From Emticicia sp043780375 (GTDB taxonomy: Bacteria > Bacteroidota > Bacteroidia > Cytophagales > Spirosomataceae): 59,485 bases of DNA. Within the stretch, counting starts at the first letter, position 1, and each line of letters opens with the position of its first letter. The notes beneath the pieces were generated by a model. It ran no database searches. It was not told where the DNA came from and saw only the letters and a program-made list of their open reading frames with translations. Location: the NCBI RefSeq assembly GCF_043780375.1, contig NZ_JAYWCU010000226.1, positions 1 through 59,485 of the forward strand, given 5' to 3'. A program made the position numbers and the translations under genes. This document shows positions 1 to 9,400 of the stretch, in pieces.

Positions 1-1
1 A

Positions 2-1324
2 AAACTAACAATAATTGGCGGCGGAATGACAGGGCTTGCTGCGGCATATATTGCAGCCAAGCAAGGCGTAAAAGTTACTGTCGTAGAAGGAAGCGATAAA
101 TTTGGTGGACTACTCAATACTTTCGAGATTGGTGGAAATCAACTGGAACATTATTACCATCACTTTTTTACCCAAGATGCCGAACTCCGTTGGTTGCTCG
201 AAGATTTAAAAATTTCGGACAAGGCTTTCTACAAAAAAACCACGATGGGGGTTTTCAGAAATGGCAAAATCTATGATTTCAATACTCCCATTGATTTATT
301 AAAGTTTAAACCTGTGGGCATAATTGGAAAAATTCGCTTTGGCTTGACGAGTATTTTTCTTGGAAAATTTGCCAATTGGACAAAAAATGAAGGAATTCCA
401 ACTTTAGATTGGTTTTATCGTTGGGCAGGAAAAGATATAACAGATGCTCTTTGGAAACCAATGCTCAACATCAAATTTGGACCTTATGCCAACAAAGTTC
501 CGTTGGCATGGATGATTGGTCGGATGGCTCAACGCCTCAATTCTCGTAAAGGGGGCGACGAGCGTCTCGGCTACATCAGTGGTAGTTGGAAAACTCTGAT
601 GGATGTATTAATGAAGCATTTGCAAGAAATGGGAGTGGAGCTAATAAAAAATGAGCCACTCGAAGAATTTAAGATAACTAATGGCACAGTAGAAGGAATT
701 ATCACTAAAAACATGACAATTGATGGTGGTAAATTTCTTTTAACAATTCCATCACTTTATTTCGATAAAATCAAAAATTGCCCATTGGATGCCAACGGTG
801 TTGAATATTTCGGTGCAGTTTGTACGATTTTGGAATTGAAAAAATCATTTAGTCATATCTATTGGATGAATGTTGCTGACGAAGGCTATCCATTTGGTGG
901 CGTGATTGAGCATACCAACTTTATTCCCAAAGAAGAGTATAATGGCTCGCATATTGTTTATCTCTCACGTTATTTTGCCATGAGTGAGGCTTTGGCAACA
1001 ATGACCGAAGATGAAATAAAAGCAGTGATGATTCCACCGTTGAAGAAAATAAACCCTGAGTTTTCGGAAGATTGGATTAAAAATGTTTATGTTTTCAAAA
1101 CAAATACAGCCGCTACGGTTTGTGATTTGAATTTTTCGGAGAAAGTAACCCCTTGTAAAACATCTACTGAAAATCTCTATTTGGCAAATATGGTTCATAT
1201 TTACCCCGATGAACGTAGCACCAATAACTCAATCAGAGTTGCTGCAGAGGCATGCAAAACAATGGGCATTAATGCCGATTTTGTGCCTTACGGAGCATCA
1301 CTTTCAGCAAAAATTGGATTTTGA
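2..1324 (+). CDS. NAD(P)/FAD-dependent oxidoreductase (amine-oxidase/protoporphyrinogen-oxidase-like), 5' partial
   Basis: The reading frame is open to the left window edge. The first visible residues (KLTIIGGGMTGLAAAY) are the dinucleotide-binding GxGxxG beta-alpha-beta turn, so only a few N-terminal codons are missing and the ATG at 26 is internal. A following VVEGSDKFGGLL stretch is the acidic end of beta-2 plus the FAD-contacting glycines. About 440 residues are visible, full length for this flavin amine oxidase-like superfamily. In Bacteroidota such proteins often sit next to GT2 glycosyltransferases in surface-polysaccharide or lipid-linked sugar loci, as here (next gene same strand). 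The substrate cannot be read from sequence; a carotenoid or porphyrin desaturase-like role is also possible. Confidence 0.8.
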   Translation, partial: KLTIIGGGMTGLAAAYIAAKQGVKVTVVEGSDKFGGLLNTFEIGGNQLEHYYHHFFTQDAELRWLLEDLKISDKAFYKKTTMGVFRNGKIYDFNTPIDLLKFKPVGIIGKIRFGLTSIFLGKFANWTKNEGIPTLDWFYRWAGKDITDALWKPMLNIKFGPYANKVPLAWMIGRMAQRLNSRKGGDERLGYISGSWKTLMDVLMKHLQEMGVELIKNEPLEEFKITNGTVEGIITKNMTIDGGKFLLTIPSLYFDKIKNCPLDANGVEYFGAVCTILELKKSFSHIYWMNVADEGYPFGGVIEHTNFIPKEEYNGSHIVYLSRYFAMSEALATMTEDEIKAVMIPPLKKINPEFSEDWIKNVYVFKTNTAATVCDLNFSEKVTPCKTSTENLYLANMVHIYPDERSTNNSIRVAAEACKTMGINADFVPYGASLSAKIGF

Positions 1325-1412
1325 AACTATTTTGAAAAATAGTTGAATAGTTTTTCAACCGTAAAACTTTTTATATACTAACGGCGTTTATACATCATAC
1401 ACATAAATTCAG

Positions 1413-1448
1413 CAAAAGTCTTGTTCTTACAAAGAGCAAGACTTTTTT
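1413..1448 (+). terminator. Intrinsic terminator after the oxidoreductase
   Basis: The arms AAAAGTCTTG and CAAGACTTTT enclose a short loop and are followed by a run of T. It separates the first gene from the promoter of the next. Confidence 0.7.
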
Positions 1449-1503
1449 GCTTTCTTGCCCCTCTCAAATTTCTTTTTCATTCCTTTTTCTGCTTCAAAAA
1501 GCA

Positions 1504-1511
1504 TATCTTTG
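1504..1511 (+). promoter_or_regulatory. Bacteroidota -7 box TATCTTTG upstream of GT2 gene
   Basis: Exact match to TAnnTTTG about 100 bases upstream of the ATG at 1609. No clear TTTG at -33 was seen. Confidence 0.45.
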
Positions 1512-1567
1512 CAATTAATAAGATAATATTACTCACAAAATGAGAATTGTTACAGTCAAGCACATCT

Positions 1568-1595
1568 ATTGACTATCAACTATTGACCATCGACT
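1568..1595 (+). repeat. Four tandem heptads (consensus ATYRACY) just before a start codon
   Basis: Four consecutive 7-bp units, ATTGACT, ATCAACT, ATTGACC and ATCGACT, end 13 bases before the GT2 ATG. The coding strand is poor in G. The same kind of short-period repeat precedes several other genes in this window. Confidence 0.85.
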
Positions 1596-1608
1596 ACTTA
1601 GCAAAAAA

Positions 1609-2571
1609 ATGATTTCGATTGTTATCCCGATTTATAACGAAGAAGAAAACCTCCATAATCTTTATACTCGTCTTACAAATGCAGCTCCTTCATGGAAAGA
1701 AGATTATGAAATCGTTTTGATAGATGATGGTTCTCGCGATAGTTCATTGACGATGATGCGAGTAATGGCTGAAAAAGATACTCACGTAAGAGTCGTTAAA
1801 CTTTCGAGAAACTTTGGGCATCAACCAGCCATTTCTGCGGGAATTCAAGAAGCAAAAGGCGATGCAATTATTATCATGGATGGCGATTTGCAAGACCCGC
1901 CCGAAGAACTGTATCGTTTTTTGGAAAAATGGCGTGAAGGTTATGAAGTAGTTTATGCCGTCAGAACCAAGCGAAAAGAGGGTTTCTTCAAGAAATTAGC
2001 CTATTCGAGTTTTTATAGACTTATGGCCGCTATTTCGGACATAGACATTCCACTCGATTCGGGCGATTTTTGTGTGATGGATAGAAAGGTTATCAATGTA
2101 TTGGTGCATGATATGCCCGAGCAAATTCGGTTCATTCGTGGAATGCGTGCTTATGCAGGATTTAAGCAAATTGGTGTAACTTATGAGCGTGCCGAACGTG
2201 CCGCAGGCGAAGTAAAGTTTACTTTCAAAAAATTAGTGCAATTGGCTCTTGATGGCTTGTTTGGGTTTTCGAGCTTTCCATTGAGACTTTCTACATATTT
2301 AGGTATAACGATTGCCATTCCTTCGTTGATTGTCGGTATTTTCTTTTTAGTTCATCGCTTATTTGGCTTCAAAGTTTTTGGGCATACGCCCGAAGAAACC
2401 CCAGGTTTGGCTTCATTGGCAGTCGGAATGTTTTTTTTAGGAGGTGTAATGCTGACAATGCTCGGCATTATTGGCGAATACATCAGCCGTATTTATATCG
2501 AAGTAAAAAAGAGACCATTCTTCGTGATTGATGAAATTATTGAGAAAAAACCTTCAACTCCGCTCAAATAG
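1609..2571 (+). CDS. GT2 family polyprenyl-phosphate glycosyltransferase (DPM1/GtrB-like)
   Basis: Transfers a sugar from a nucleotide donor, probably to undecaprenyl phosphate at the inner membrane. The GT-A domain starts at the N-terminus (VIPIYNEEENL), with DDGS at about 39-42 and the metal-binding DGDLQDPPE at 91-99. Two C-terminal hydrophobic helices (about 228-252 and 268-292) anchor it, as in GtrB and DPM1-type enzymes. The length of 320 aa is normal. The ATG follows an A-rich stretch with no Shine-Dalgarno. It lies downstream of a flavin oxidoreductase and converges on the SemiSWEET gene. Sugar specificity is unknown. Confidence 0.88.
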   Translation: MISIVIPIYNEEENLHNLYTRLTNAAPSWKEDYEIVLIDDGSRDSSLTMMRVMAEKDTHVRVVKLSRNFGHQPAISAGIQEAKGDAIIIMDGDLQDPPEELYRFLEKWREGYEVVYAVRTKRKEGFFKKLAYSSFYRLMAAISDIDIPLDSGDFCVMDRKVINVLVHDMPEQIRFIRGMRAYAGFKQIGVTYERAERAAGEVKFTFKKLVQLALDGLFGFSSFPLRLSTYLGITIAIPSLIVGIFFLVHRLFGFKVFGHTPEETPGLASLAVGMFFLGGVMLTMLGIIGEYISRIYIEVKKRPFFVIDEIIEKKPSTPLK

Positions 2572-2585
2572 CAAAAAATAAGAAA

Positions 2586-2843
2586 TCAAAGCGAGGTTTT
2601 TCTGTACTTTAACTTGAAGAATAAAATCACCAGCGACAATATCAAAGTGATAGCATTAGCGGCAATCACAGGAAAAGCCTGAACTTTGATTCCGTAAACT
2701 AACCACATAATTACGCCCGCCGTAAAAATCAAGAACATCGACAATGAGACATCTTTGACTGACTTGGTTTTATAAATTTGTAAAACCTGCGGCACAAATG
2801 CTAAAGTTGTCAGAATGCCCGCTATGTAACCTAAAGTTTCCAT
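2586..2843 (-). CDS. SemiSWEET sugar transporter (MtN3/PQ-loop family)
   Basis: This 85-residue protein has three predicted transmembrane helices, the SemiSWEET half-transporter size; family members act as homodimers moving mono- or disaccharides down their gradient. The PQ motif is visible in helix 1 (LAFVPQVLQIYKTKS), followed by the conserved SVKDVSLSMF linker into helix 2. It stands alone, convergent with the glycosyltransferase (14-base gap) and upstream of recG on the same strand. The substrate is unknown. Confidence 0.85.
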   Translation of the reverse strand: METLGYIAGILTTLAFVPQVLQIYKTKSVKDVSLSMFLIFTAGVIMWLVYGIKVQAFPVIAANAITLILSLVILFFKLKYRKTSL

Positions 2844-2940
2844 ACTATTTTAATTTGGTTCTGCTAAAATAATGGAAAAATCATATCAATTGGTTCATTT
2901 TACTTAATAATCACAGATAAAACTTTAAATAGTACAAAAA

Positions 2941-5046
2941 TTAACTAATCCTACTCCAATTAGTTTCATTACTCCGCAAAGCATTTACATGAAGTCTAAT
3001 TGGTTGATTATCAGTAGATTCCAAGTTTGGGTCATTGTCTAAAATCTCCATTACGGCCTCACGTGCGTATTTCAAAATCTCGCCATCTTTGGCTAAATCT
3101 GCTACTTTTAGGTCTAACATTCCGCTTTGTTGTGTTCCTGCCATGTCGCCTGGTCCACGGAGCGACAAATCAACTTCCGAAATCTCGAAACCGTTGTTTG
3201 TTCTTACCATTGTGTCTATTCTGAGGCGAGTATCTTTACCTAATTTATGGTCGGTCATCAAAATACAATACGATTGTTCCGCTCCACGTCCCACACGCCC
3301 TCGCAACTGATGCAATTGCGAAAGACCAAAACGATTGGCACTTTCAATCAACATCACCGATGCATTTGGCACGTCAACGCCTACTTCAATAACAGTCGTG
3401 GCAACTAAAATCTGCGTTTCCTTATTTTTGAAACGCTGCATTTCGTAGTCTTTTTCTTTCCAACCCATTTTTCCATGTACAATACTCAAGGGATATTCTG
3501 GAAACGCCCTTGAAATACTTTCATAACCATCCATTAGGTTTTTAAAAGACAAAGTTTCCGATTCTTCAATCAAAGGATAAACAATATAAACTTGCCGTCC
3601 TTTTTGTATTTCGCTTCGTAGAAACTCAAAAACTCTCAGGCGGTCGGCATCATACTTGTGTAGCGTTTTGATGGGTTTTCTGCCCGCAGGAAGTTCATCA
3701 ATGACAGAAATGTCCAAATCGCCATAAAGCGTCATTGCTAAAGTTCTGGGAATTGGTGTGGCTGTCATAACCAAAATATGCGGTCTGAAATTTTGGTTTT
3801 TCTCCCATAATTTTGCTCGTTGAGCAACGCCAAAACGGTGTTGCTCGTCAATGACGCACAAACCTAAGTTCTTAAACTGTACATGGTCTTCAATCAAAGC
3901 GTGCGTACCAACAATGATATTGATGCTGCCATCAAGCAAACCCGCATCAATAATTCGGCGTTGTTTTTTGCCAACCGAACCTGTCAATTCAACAATTTTA
4001 ATACCAATCAAATCGCCAAACTTTTTCAGACCAGTATAATGTTGGTCAGAAAGAATTTCGGTTGGAGCCATCAAACAAGCTTGGGCATCATTGTCTATTG
4101 CCAAAAGCATCGTGATAAAAGCAACAATTGTTTTTCCACTCCCCACATCACCTTGCAACAAGCGATTCATTTGTTTACCCGAACGCATGTCGTGGAAAAT
4201 CTCACGAATCACTTTCTTCTGGGCATTGGTCAAATCAAACGGTAAATGTTTTTGGTAAAATTCTGTCAGTAATTGTGTTTTGTCGAAAACTTGTCCTGCA
4301 TAATCATGCTTCCTGATGAGTTTTTGTTTAATTAAGCGAAACTGATTATAGAATAATTCTTCAAATTTTAACCTTCTGGTAGCCTGCCGAAGTGCTTCTT
4401 GATTAATAGGAAGATGAATATGATAAATGGCTTCTTGCTTAGAAATCAAGCGGAACTTCTGCACCAAAGGAGGAGGTAGGGTTTCGTGGATATTCGCAAC
4501 TGCCGACTCAAGTAAAGTTCGCATCCAACGGCTAATTTGCTTACTATCAATGTATTTCTTACGAAGTTTTTCGGTCAAAGGATATACGGGCTGAAAATGT
4601 CCACCACGCTCATTTTCGGGCGTGAGAATATCCATGTCGGGGTGCATGATTTGCCATTTATTGCCAAACGAACTTGGTTTTCCATAAACCACGTAGTCGC
4701 CCTGTAGCCTAAGGTTTTTCTCCATCCATGTAATTCCCTGAAACCAAGTTAATTCCATGATGCCTGTGCCATCAGTAAATTGTCCAACCAGTCGGGCCTT
4801 TGTTCCTTCACCTATTTTTTCCCAAGAGCGTAACCGACCTTTAATTTGGGCAGCAGTCAATCCTTCGTTTAGCTCGCTAATTAGGTGAAATTGCGTGCGG
4901 TCTTCGTGGCGAAAAGGATAATATTCTATTAAGTCACCAAAAGTAAAGATGCTCAATTCTTTGTTGAGAATCTCAGCCTTTGACGGCCCCACACCTTTCA
5001 AAAATTCGATTTTGGTGTCAAAAAAAGATGTTCTACGTTCGCTCAT
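2941..5046 (-). CDS. recG: ATP-dependent DNA helicase RecG
   Basis: Branch-migration helicase that reverses stalled forks and processes Holliday-type junctions. At 701 aa it is full length. The N-terminal wedge/OB domain includes FLKGVGPSKAEILNKE and the fork-binding region. The helicase core shows Walker A GDVGSGKT (about 300), motif II DEQH (CVIDEQHRFGV), motif III TATPIPRTLA and motif VI QLRGRVGRG. The TRG-like C-terminal segment follows. It is transcribed away from tRNA-His, with no clear promoter box in the gap. Confidence 0.97.
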   Translation of the reverse strand: MSERRTSFFDTKIEFLKGVGPSKAEILNKELSIFTFGDLIEYYPFRHEDRTQFHLISELNEGLTAAQIKGRLRSWEKIGEGTKARLVGQFTDGTGIMELTWFQGITWMEKNLRLQGDYVVYGKPSSFGNKWQIMHPDMDILTPENERGGHFQPVYPLTEKLRKKYIDSKQISRWMRTLLESAVANIHETLPPPLVQKFRLISKQEAIYHIHLPINQEALRQATRRLKFEELFYNQFRLIKQKLIRKHDYAGQVFDKTQLLTEFYQKHLPFDLTNAQKKVIREIFHDMRSGKQMNRLLQGDVGSGKTIVAFITMLLAIDNDAQACLMAPTEILSDQHYTGLKKFGDLIGIKIVELTGSVGKKQRRIIDAGLLDGSINIIVGTHALIEDHVQFKNLGLCVIDEQHRFGVAQRAKLWEKNQNFRPHILVMTATPIPRTLAMTLYGDLDISVIDELPAGRKPIKTLHKYDADRLRVFEFLRSEIQKGRQVYIVYPLIEESETLSFKNLMDGYESISRAFPEYPLSIVHGKMGWKEKDYEMQRFKNKETQILVATTVIEVGVDVPNASVMLIESANRFGLSQLHQLRGRVGRGAEQSYCILMTDHKLGKDTRLRIDTMVRTNNGFEISEVDLSLRGPGDMAGTQQSGMLDLKVADLAKDGEILKYAREAVMEILDNDPNLESTDNQPIRLHVNALRSNETNWSRIS

Positions 5047-5087
5047 GTTACTGATTTAGTGGATTTGGTAAATTTGAGCAATTTTTT

Positions 5088-5118
5088 TTTGAAAGTCAAA
5101 GAAAAACTGCTACATTTG
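5088..5118 (+). promoter_or_regulatory. Bacteroidota promoter of tRNA-His
   Basis: TTTG (5088-5091), a 19-base spacer and TACATTTG (5111-5118) form a perfect match to the Bacteroidota consensus TTTG-N19/20-TAnnTTTG. Transcription would begin about 10 bases before the tRNA. Confidence 0.85.
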
Positions 5119-5135
5119 CAGTCCTAATGGGAAAT

Positions 5136-5210
5136 GGAGATTGTAGCTCAGCCGGTTAGAGCATCGGTTTGTGGTACCGAGGGTCGTGGGTTCGAACCCC
5201 ATCATTCTCC
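5136..5210 (+). tRNA. tRNA-His (anticodon GTG)
   Basis: The cloverleaf is complete: D arm, anticodon stem TCGGT/ACCGA with loop TTGTGGT (GTG at 5171-5173), and T arm with TTCGAAC. The extra G at -1 (5136) pairs with discriminator C73 (5210), the hallmark of tRNA-His. CCA is not encoded. One T-T mismatch is seen at acceptor pair 5:68. Confidence 0.96.
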
Positions 5211-5221
5211 CAAAAACGGCT

Positions 5222-5253
5222 AAAAACCTTGTCAGTAATGACAAGGTTTTTTT
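5222..5253 (+). terminator. Intrinsic terminator of tRNA-His
   Basis: CCTTGTCA and TGACAAGG form a perfect stem with loop GTAA and a trailing T run. Confidence 0.85.
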
Positions 5254-5303
5254 GTTTTATCATATTTTCACTATATTTCGCTCAACATAAAATTTTTATA
5301 AAA

Positions 5304-6332
5304 ATGGGTAAGATTCTATTTTTTCTACTATTTACTTCTCAATTGTTCGCACAAACACTCAAAGAAAAACTAATAGGAGAATGGGTAAAAGACGAAATTC
5401 GCCTAAAAGATGGTAGTCCTATTTTATTGGAGGAGGTGAAAAATATGCAACTGCGTTATGTTTTTTCTGAAAAGGGGAAATTTCTAATAACCATTGATGG
5501 TAAATCGGGAATAAGTTCATACCAAATCATAGGTGATACTATTCAGATTGGAAAATCAACTCTTTTAAAAGTATTAGAAATAAGTGAAGTAAAATTAGTA
5601 GTTCAAGAATTACACAAAGATCCCATCGCCGAACCATCAAAGGTTAAAATCTCGTTGATTCCCGCTCGAATACATAATTTAGGCTATTTTCCAGAAAAAT
5701 ATCGTACTAAAGGGCAGGACACGATTTATATTTCTAAGCGAAACTATCTCGAACCAATCTTTTTAGATAATGAAAAATCAGCGGCACAATTTATTTCCGA
5801 TAATTTCTATTTTCCAGCTTTCAAAGTGGGAGATTTTTATTCACGTTTCATTATAACAAAATTGGGAGAAATAAAAGGTATTGAGATTTTGAGTAGTACG
5901 GACGAAAAGTATAATAATAAGCTCATAGAAGCCATCAAAACAAGCAAAGATAAATGGTTACCAGCCACATTGGAGGGAAAACCCGTAAACACAGAAATAA
6001 AAATGGGTTTTGATATGGGTTGGTCTGAAAAAATGGCGGCAAAAAATAAAGTAGAAGCTCCAAAAGATACAATTGACCCAACTGCATCAAATTATCATTT
6101 AATGCGAGCAAATATTAATGTAGAACAGAAGATGTATCCATTAGCAATAAAAAACCTTACATTAAGCCTCAAAGCCGACCCACGAAATATTGATGCTTAT
6201 TATGCCAGAGCAGCAGTCTATGCTCTCACGAAAGACACGCAGAAAATGTGTATCGATTTGCTTCAACTAAAACATTTGGAACAAGCCAAAGGAACGGAGC
6301 TTTGGAGAAAGTTTTGCGATTCGAAGAAATGA
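5304..6332 (+). CDS. Secreted protein with TonB-C-terminal-like domain and TPR repeats
   Basis: The ATG at 5304 gives an N-terminal signal peptide (MGKILFFLLFTSQLFAQ). The frame is open back into the tRNA, but no start there is credible. Residues of about 190-245 resemble the TonB C-terminal fold: ITKLGEIKGIEIL, then WLPATLEGKPV and a final hydrophobic strand. The last 70 residues form two TPR-like helical pairs (ANINVEQKMYPLAIKNLTLSLKAD and DAYYARAAVYALTKD). No transmembrane anchor follows the signal peptide, so it is probably periplasmic. The exact function is unknown; a role in envelope protein interactions is inferred. Confidence 0.7.
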   Translation: MGKILFFLLFTSQLFAQTLKEKLIGEWVKDEIRLKDGSPILLEEVKNMQLRYVFSEKGKFLITIDGKSGISSYQIIGDTIQIGKSTLLKVLEISEVKLVVQELHKDPIAEPSKVKISLIPARIHNLGYFPEKYRTKGQDTIYISKRNYLEPIFLDNEKSAAQFISDNFYFPAFKVGDFYSRFIITKLGEIKGIEILSSTDEKYNNKLIEAIKTSKDKWLPATLEGKPVNTEIKMGFDMGWSEKMAAKNKVEAPKDTIDPTASNYHLMRANINVEQKMYPLAIKNLTLSLKADPRNIDAYYARAAVYALTKDTQKMCIDLLQLKHLEQAKGTELWRKFCDSKK

Positions 6333-6342
6333 TATTTACCAA

Positions 6343-6371
6343 AAAAGTCCTCACCATTGATGAGGACTTTT
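6343..6371. terminator. Bidirectional terminator between the TPR gene and secA
   Basis: AAAAGTCCTCA and TGAGGACTTTT form the stem, with A and T runs on both sides, so it can serve both convergent genes. Confidence 0.75.
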
Positions 6372-6423
6372 TGTTATTTAATTTTTTGAAACTATCAACG
6401 GTGGTCTGTCGTCAAGCAACTAT

Positions 6424-9400
6424 CTACTCGACTAAAACAGCCTTTCCTGCAATCACATCATCTTCTACGTGCTTGTATTTTACATCACGCTTCACCGTTC
6501 CATCTTTGTATTGTACGCTTACACGTTGGTTTCGGTCTGCAATTTTTATATTGCGTAAAGGTGATAACCTTGCTACTGAATCGCTACTTCCCCCTTCTTC
6601 ATTTGTTTTGTTGGTTTGAAGCTTTGGCGTTTCGGCTTTTATAGGAGCTAATTGTTGAAAACGCATTTCTACAACTCCTGCTTTCATCAAGAAACCTACG
6701 GTATCGGCATTTACTTTGTTCAAGAAGTTTTTAAATAACTCAACTGCTTCAAATTTATAAATCAACAAGGGGTCTTTTTGTTCGTAAGAGGCATTCTGTA
6801 CCGATTGTTTCAAGTCGTCCATATCACGGAGGTGTTCTTTCCATTCTTGGTCAATCACACTCAACGAAATATGCTTTTCAATTTCTTTTATCAAATCACG
6901 CCCATCGCTATCAACCGCACCTTTTAGATTACAATACAAGCCAATATTTTGATTGCCGTCTCCAATAATTGCAATAAACGGTTCATCAACTAAAGCACGG
7001 CGATCTTTCAGGACATTCTGCAAAACAGGCACCATGTTCTTACGAATCTCGTCATTTTTTGTTTTATATGCTCTTTCAGCTTGCTGATAAAGTCTATCTA
7101 TCAATTTTGGATTGCCTTTTGAGAATTCACCACGAGCAATTTCTGGTTGCATCGCTAATTTTTGTAGGCAACGCAATTCAAATTCGTCATAATTTCCTTC
7201 GGCGTTCATTATAATATCGCTACAAGTATCATACATGATATTGGCAATATCGAGCGATAAGCGGTCGCCGAAAAGAGCATTTTTACGACGTTTATAAATC
7301 GTATCACGTTGGATATTCATTACATCATCGTATTCAATTAAGCGTTTACGAGTACCAAAGTTATTTTCTTCAACTTTCTTTTGAGCTCTTTCGATAGAGT
7401 TCGTAATCATCGAATGTTGAATAACTTCTCCTTCTTCCATGCCCATTTTGTCCATTACAGAAGCAATACGGTCAGAACCAAACAAACGCATCAATTGATC
7501 TTCGAGCGAAACAAAGAATTGTGACGTTCCGGGATCTCCCTGACGACCAGCACGACCACGTAACTGGCGGTCAACTCGGCGAGAATCGTGGCGTTCTGTA
7601 CCAATAATTGCTAAACCACCTGCGGTTTTACTTTCCGTAGTTAATTTAATATCAGTTCCACGACCAGCCATGTTGGTTGCGATTGTTACCGTGCCTGATT
7701 TTCCTGCTTCGGCAACAATATCTGCTTCACGTGCGTGTTGCTTGGCGTTCAAAACTTGGTGTTGAACTTTACGAAGCGTGAGCATTCTACTCAAAATTTC
7801 TGAATTTTCTACAGAAGTTGTACCCACCAATACTGGGCGACCAATGCTCACCAATTCTGTAATTTCATCGACAACAGCATTGTATTTTTCACGAACTGTT
7901 TTGTAAACTTTATCTTCTTGGTCATTTCTGACAATGTTTCTATTGGTCGGAATCGAAACAACGTCTAATTTATAGATTTTCCAAAACTCGCCTGCTTCCG
8001 TTTCGGCAGTACCTGTCATTCCAGCCAATTTGTGGTACATTCTGAAATAATTTTGGAGCGTAATAGTAGCATAGGTTTGAGTTGAATCTTCTACTTTTAC
8101 GTTTTCTTTCGCTTCAACCGCTTGGTGCAAACCATCTGACCAACGGCGACCGTCCATGATACGACCCGTTTGCTCGTCCACAATCATTACTTTATTTTCC
8201 ATTACTACGTATTCTACGTCTTTTTCAAACAAAGTGAAGGCTTTCAACAATTGGTTTACTGCATGAATTCGCTCGGCTTTTGTAGAATAATCACGAATTA
8301 ATTCGTCTTTTTTTACAATTTTTTCTTGCTCATTCAAGTCTGTTGATTTGGCAATTGTTGCTAAATCAACCCCCAAGTCAGGCATTACAAAGAAGCTATG
8401 GTCTTCACTTTCACCTGTCAAGAAATCAATTCCTTTGTCAGTAAGTTCGATAGAGTTATTTTTTTCGTCAATCGTGAAATAAAGCGGAGCATCAGCTTCG
8501 GGCATTAATTTTTGATTTTCTGACAAATAAATAGCCTCTGTTTCTTGCAAAACCGCCTTCATTCCAAACTCCGAAAGGAATTTAATCAATGGTTTGTTTT
8601 TTGGCAAACCTCTAAACGCACGAAACAAAGCCAAACCACCATCTTTTTTATTTCCTGCGGCAATCAATTTTTTTGCTTCATTCAGATAACCATTTGTGAG
8701 GGTTTTCTGCACATCAACAATGCGTTGAATACGAGGTTTCAATGATAAAAACAATTCTTCGTCACCTGTGCGAGCCATTGGCCCACTGATAATCAATGGC
8801 GTACGGGCATCATCAACCAACACCGAATCAACCTCATCTACCATGGCGTAATGGTGTTCACGTTGCACTAACTCTTCGGGGTCGTTTACCATGTTGTCAC
8901 GGAGGTAATCAAAACCAAATTCGTTGTTTGTACCATAACAAATACCAGCACGATACGCTTCACGGCGAGCCGAGGTATTAGCAGGATATTTATCAATGCA
9001 CTCGCAAGTTATGCCGTTAAATTCAAAAATTGGCCCCATCCACTCAGAGTCACGGCGAGCCAAATAATCATTGACAGTTACAATATGCACACCTTTTCCT
9101 GCAAGAGCATTTAAGAAAGCAGGGAAAGTTGCAACCAAAGTTTTACCTTCACCAGTTGCCATTTCAGAAATTTTACCTTTGTGCAAGGCAGCTCCACCAA
9201 TAATTTGAACATCGTAATGCACCATGTTCCACGCCATCAAGTTCCCTGCCGCCATCCATTGATTTTGCCAAATTGCTTTATCGCCTTCAATCGTGATGTG
9301 AGATTTTCTCATTGCCAACTCTCGGTCGAGGTGTGTTGCGGTAACTGTTATAGAAGGGTTTTCAGAAAAACGACGAGCTGTTTCTTTGATAACGGCAAAT

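Noticed and set aside
3851..4316. Plus-strand ORFs opposite recG
   Set aside because: They are antisense shadows with no family features, signal peptide or promoter.
5169..5303. N-terminal extension of the TPR protein reaching into tRNA-His
   Set aside because: It starts inside the anticodon arm and crosses the tRNA terminator; the signal peptide begins at 5304.
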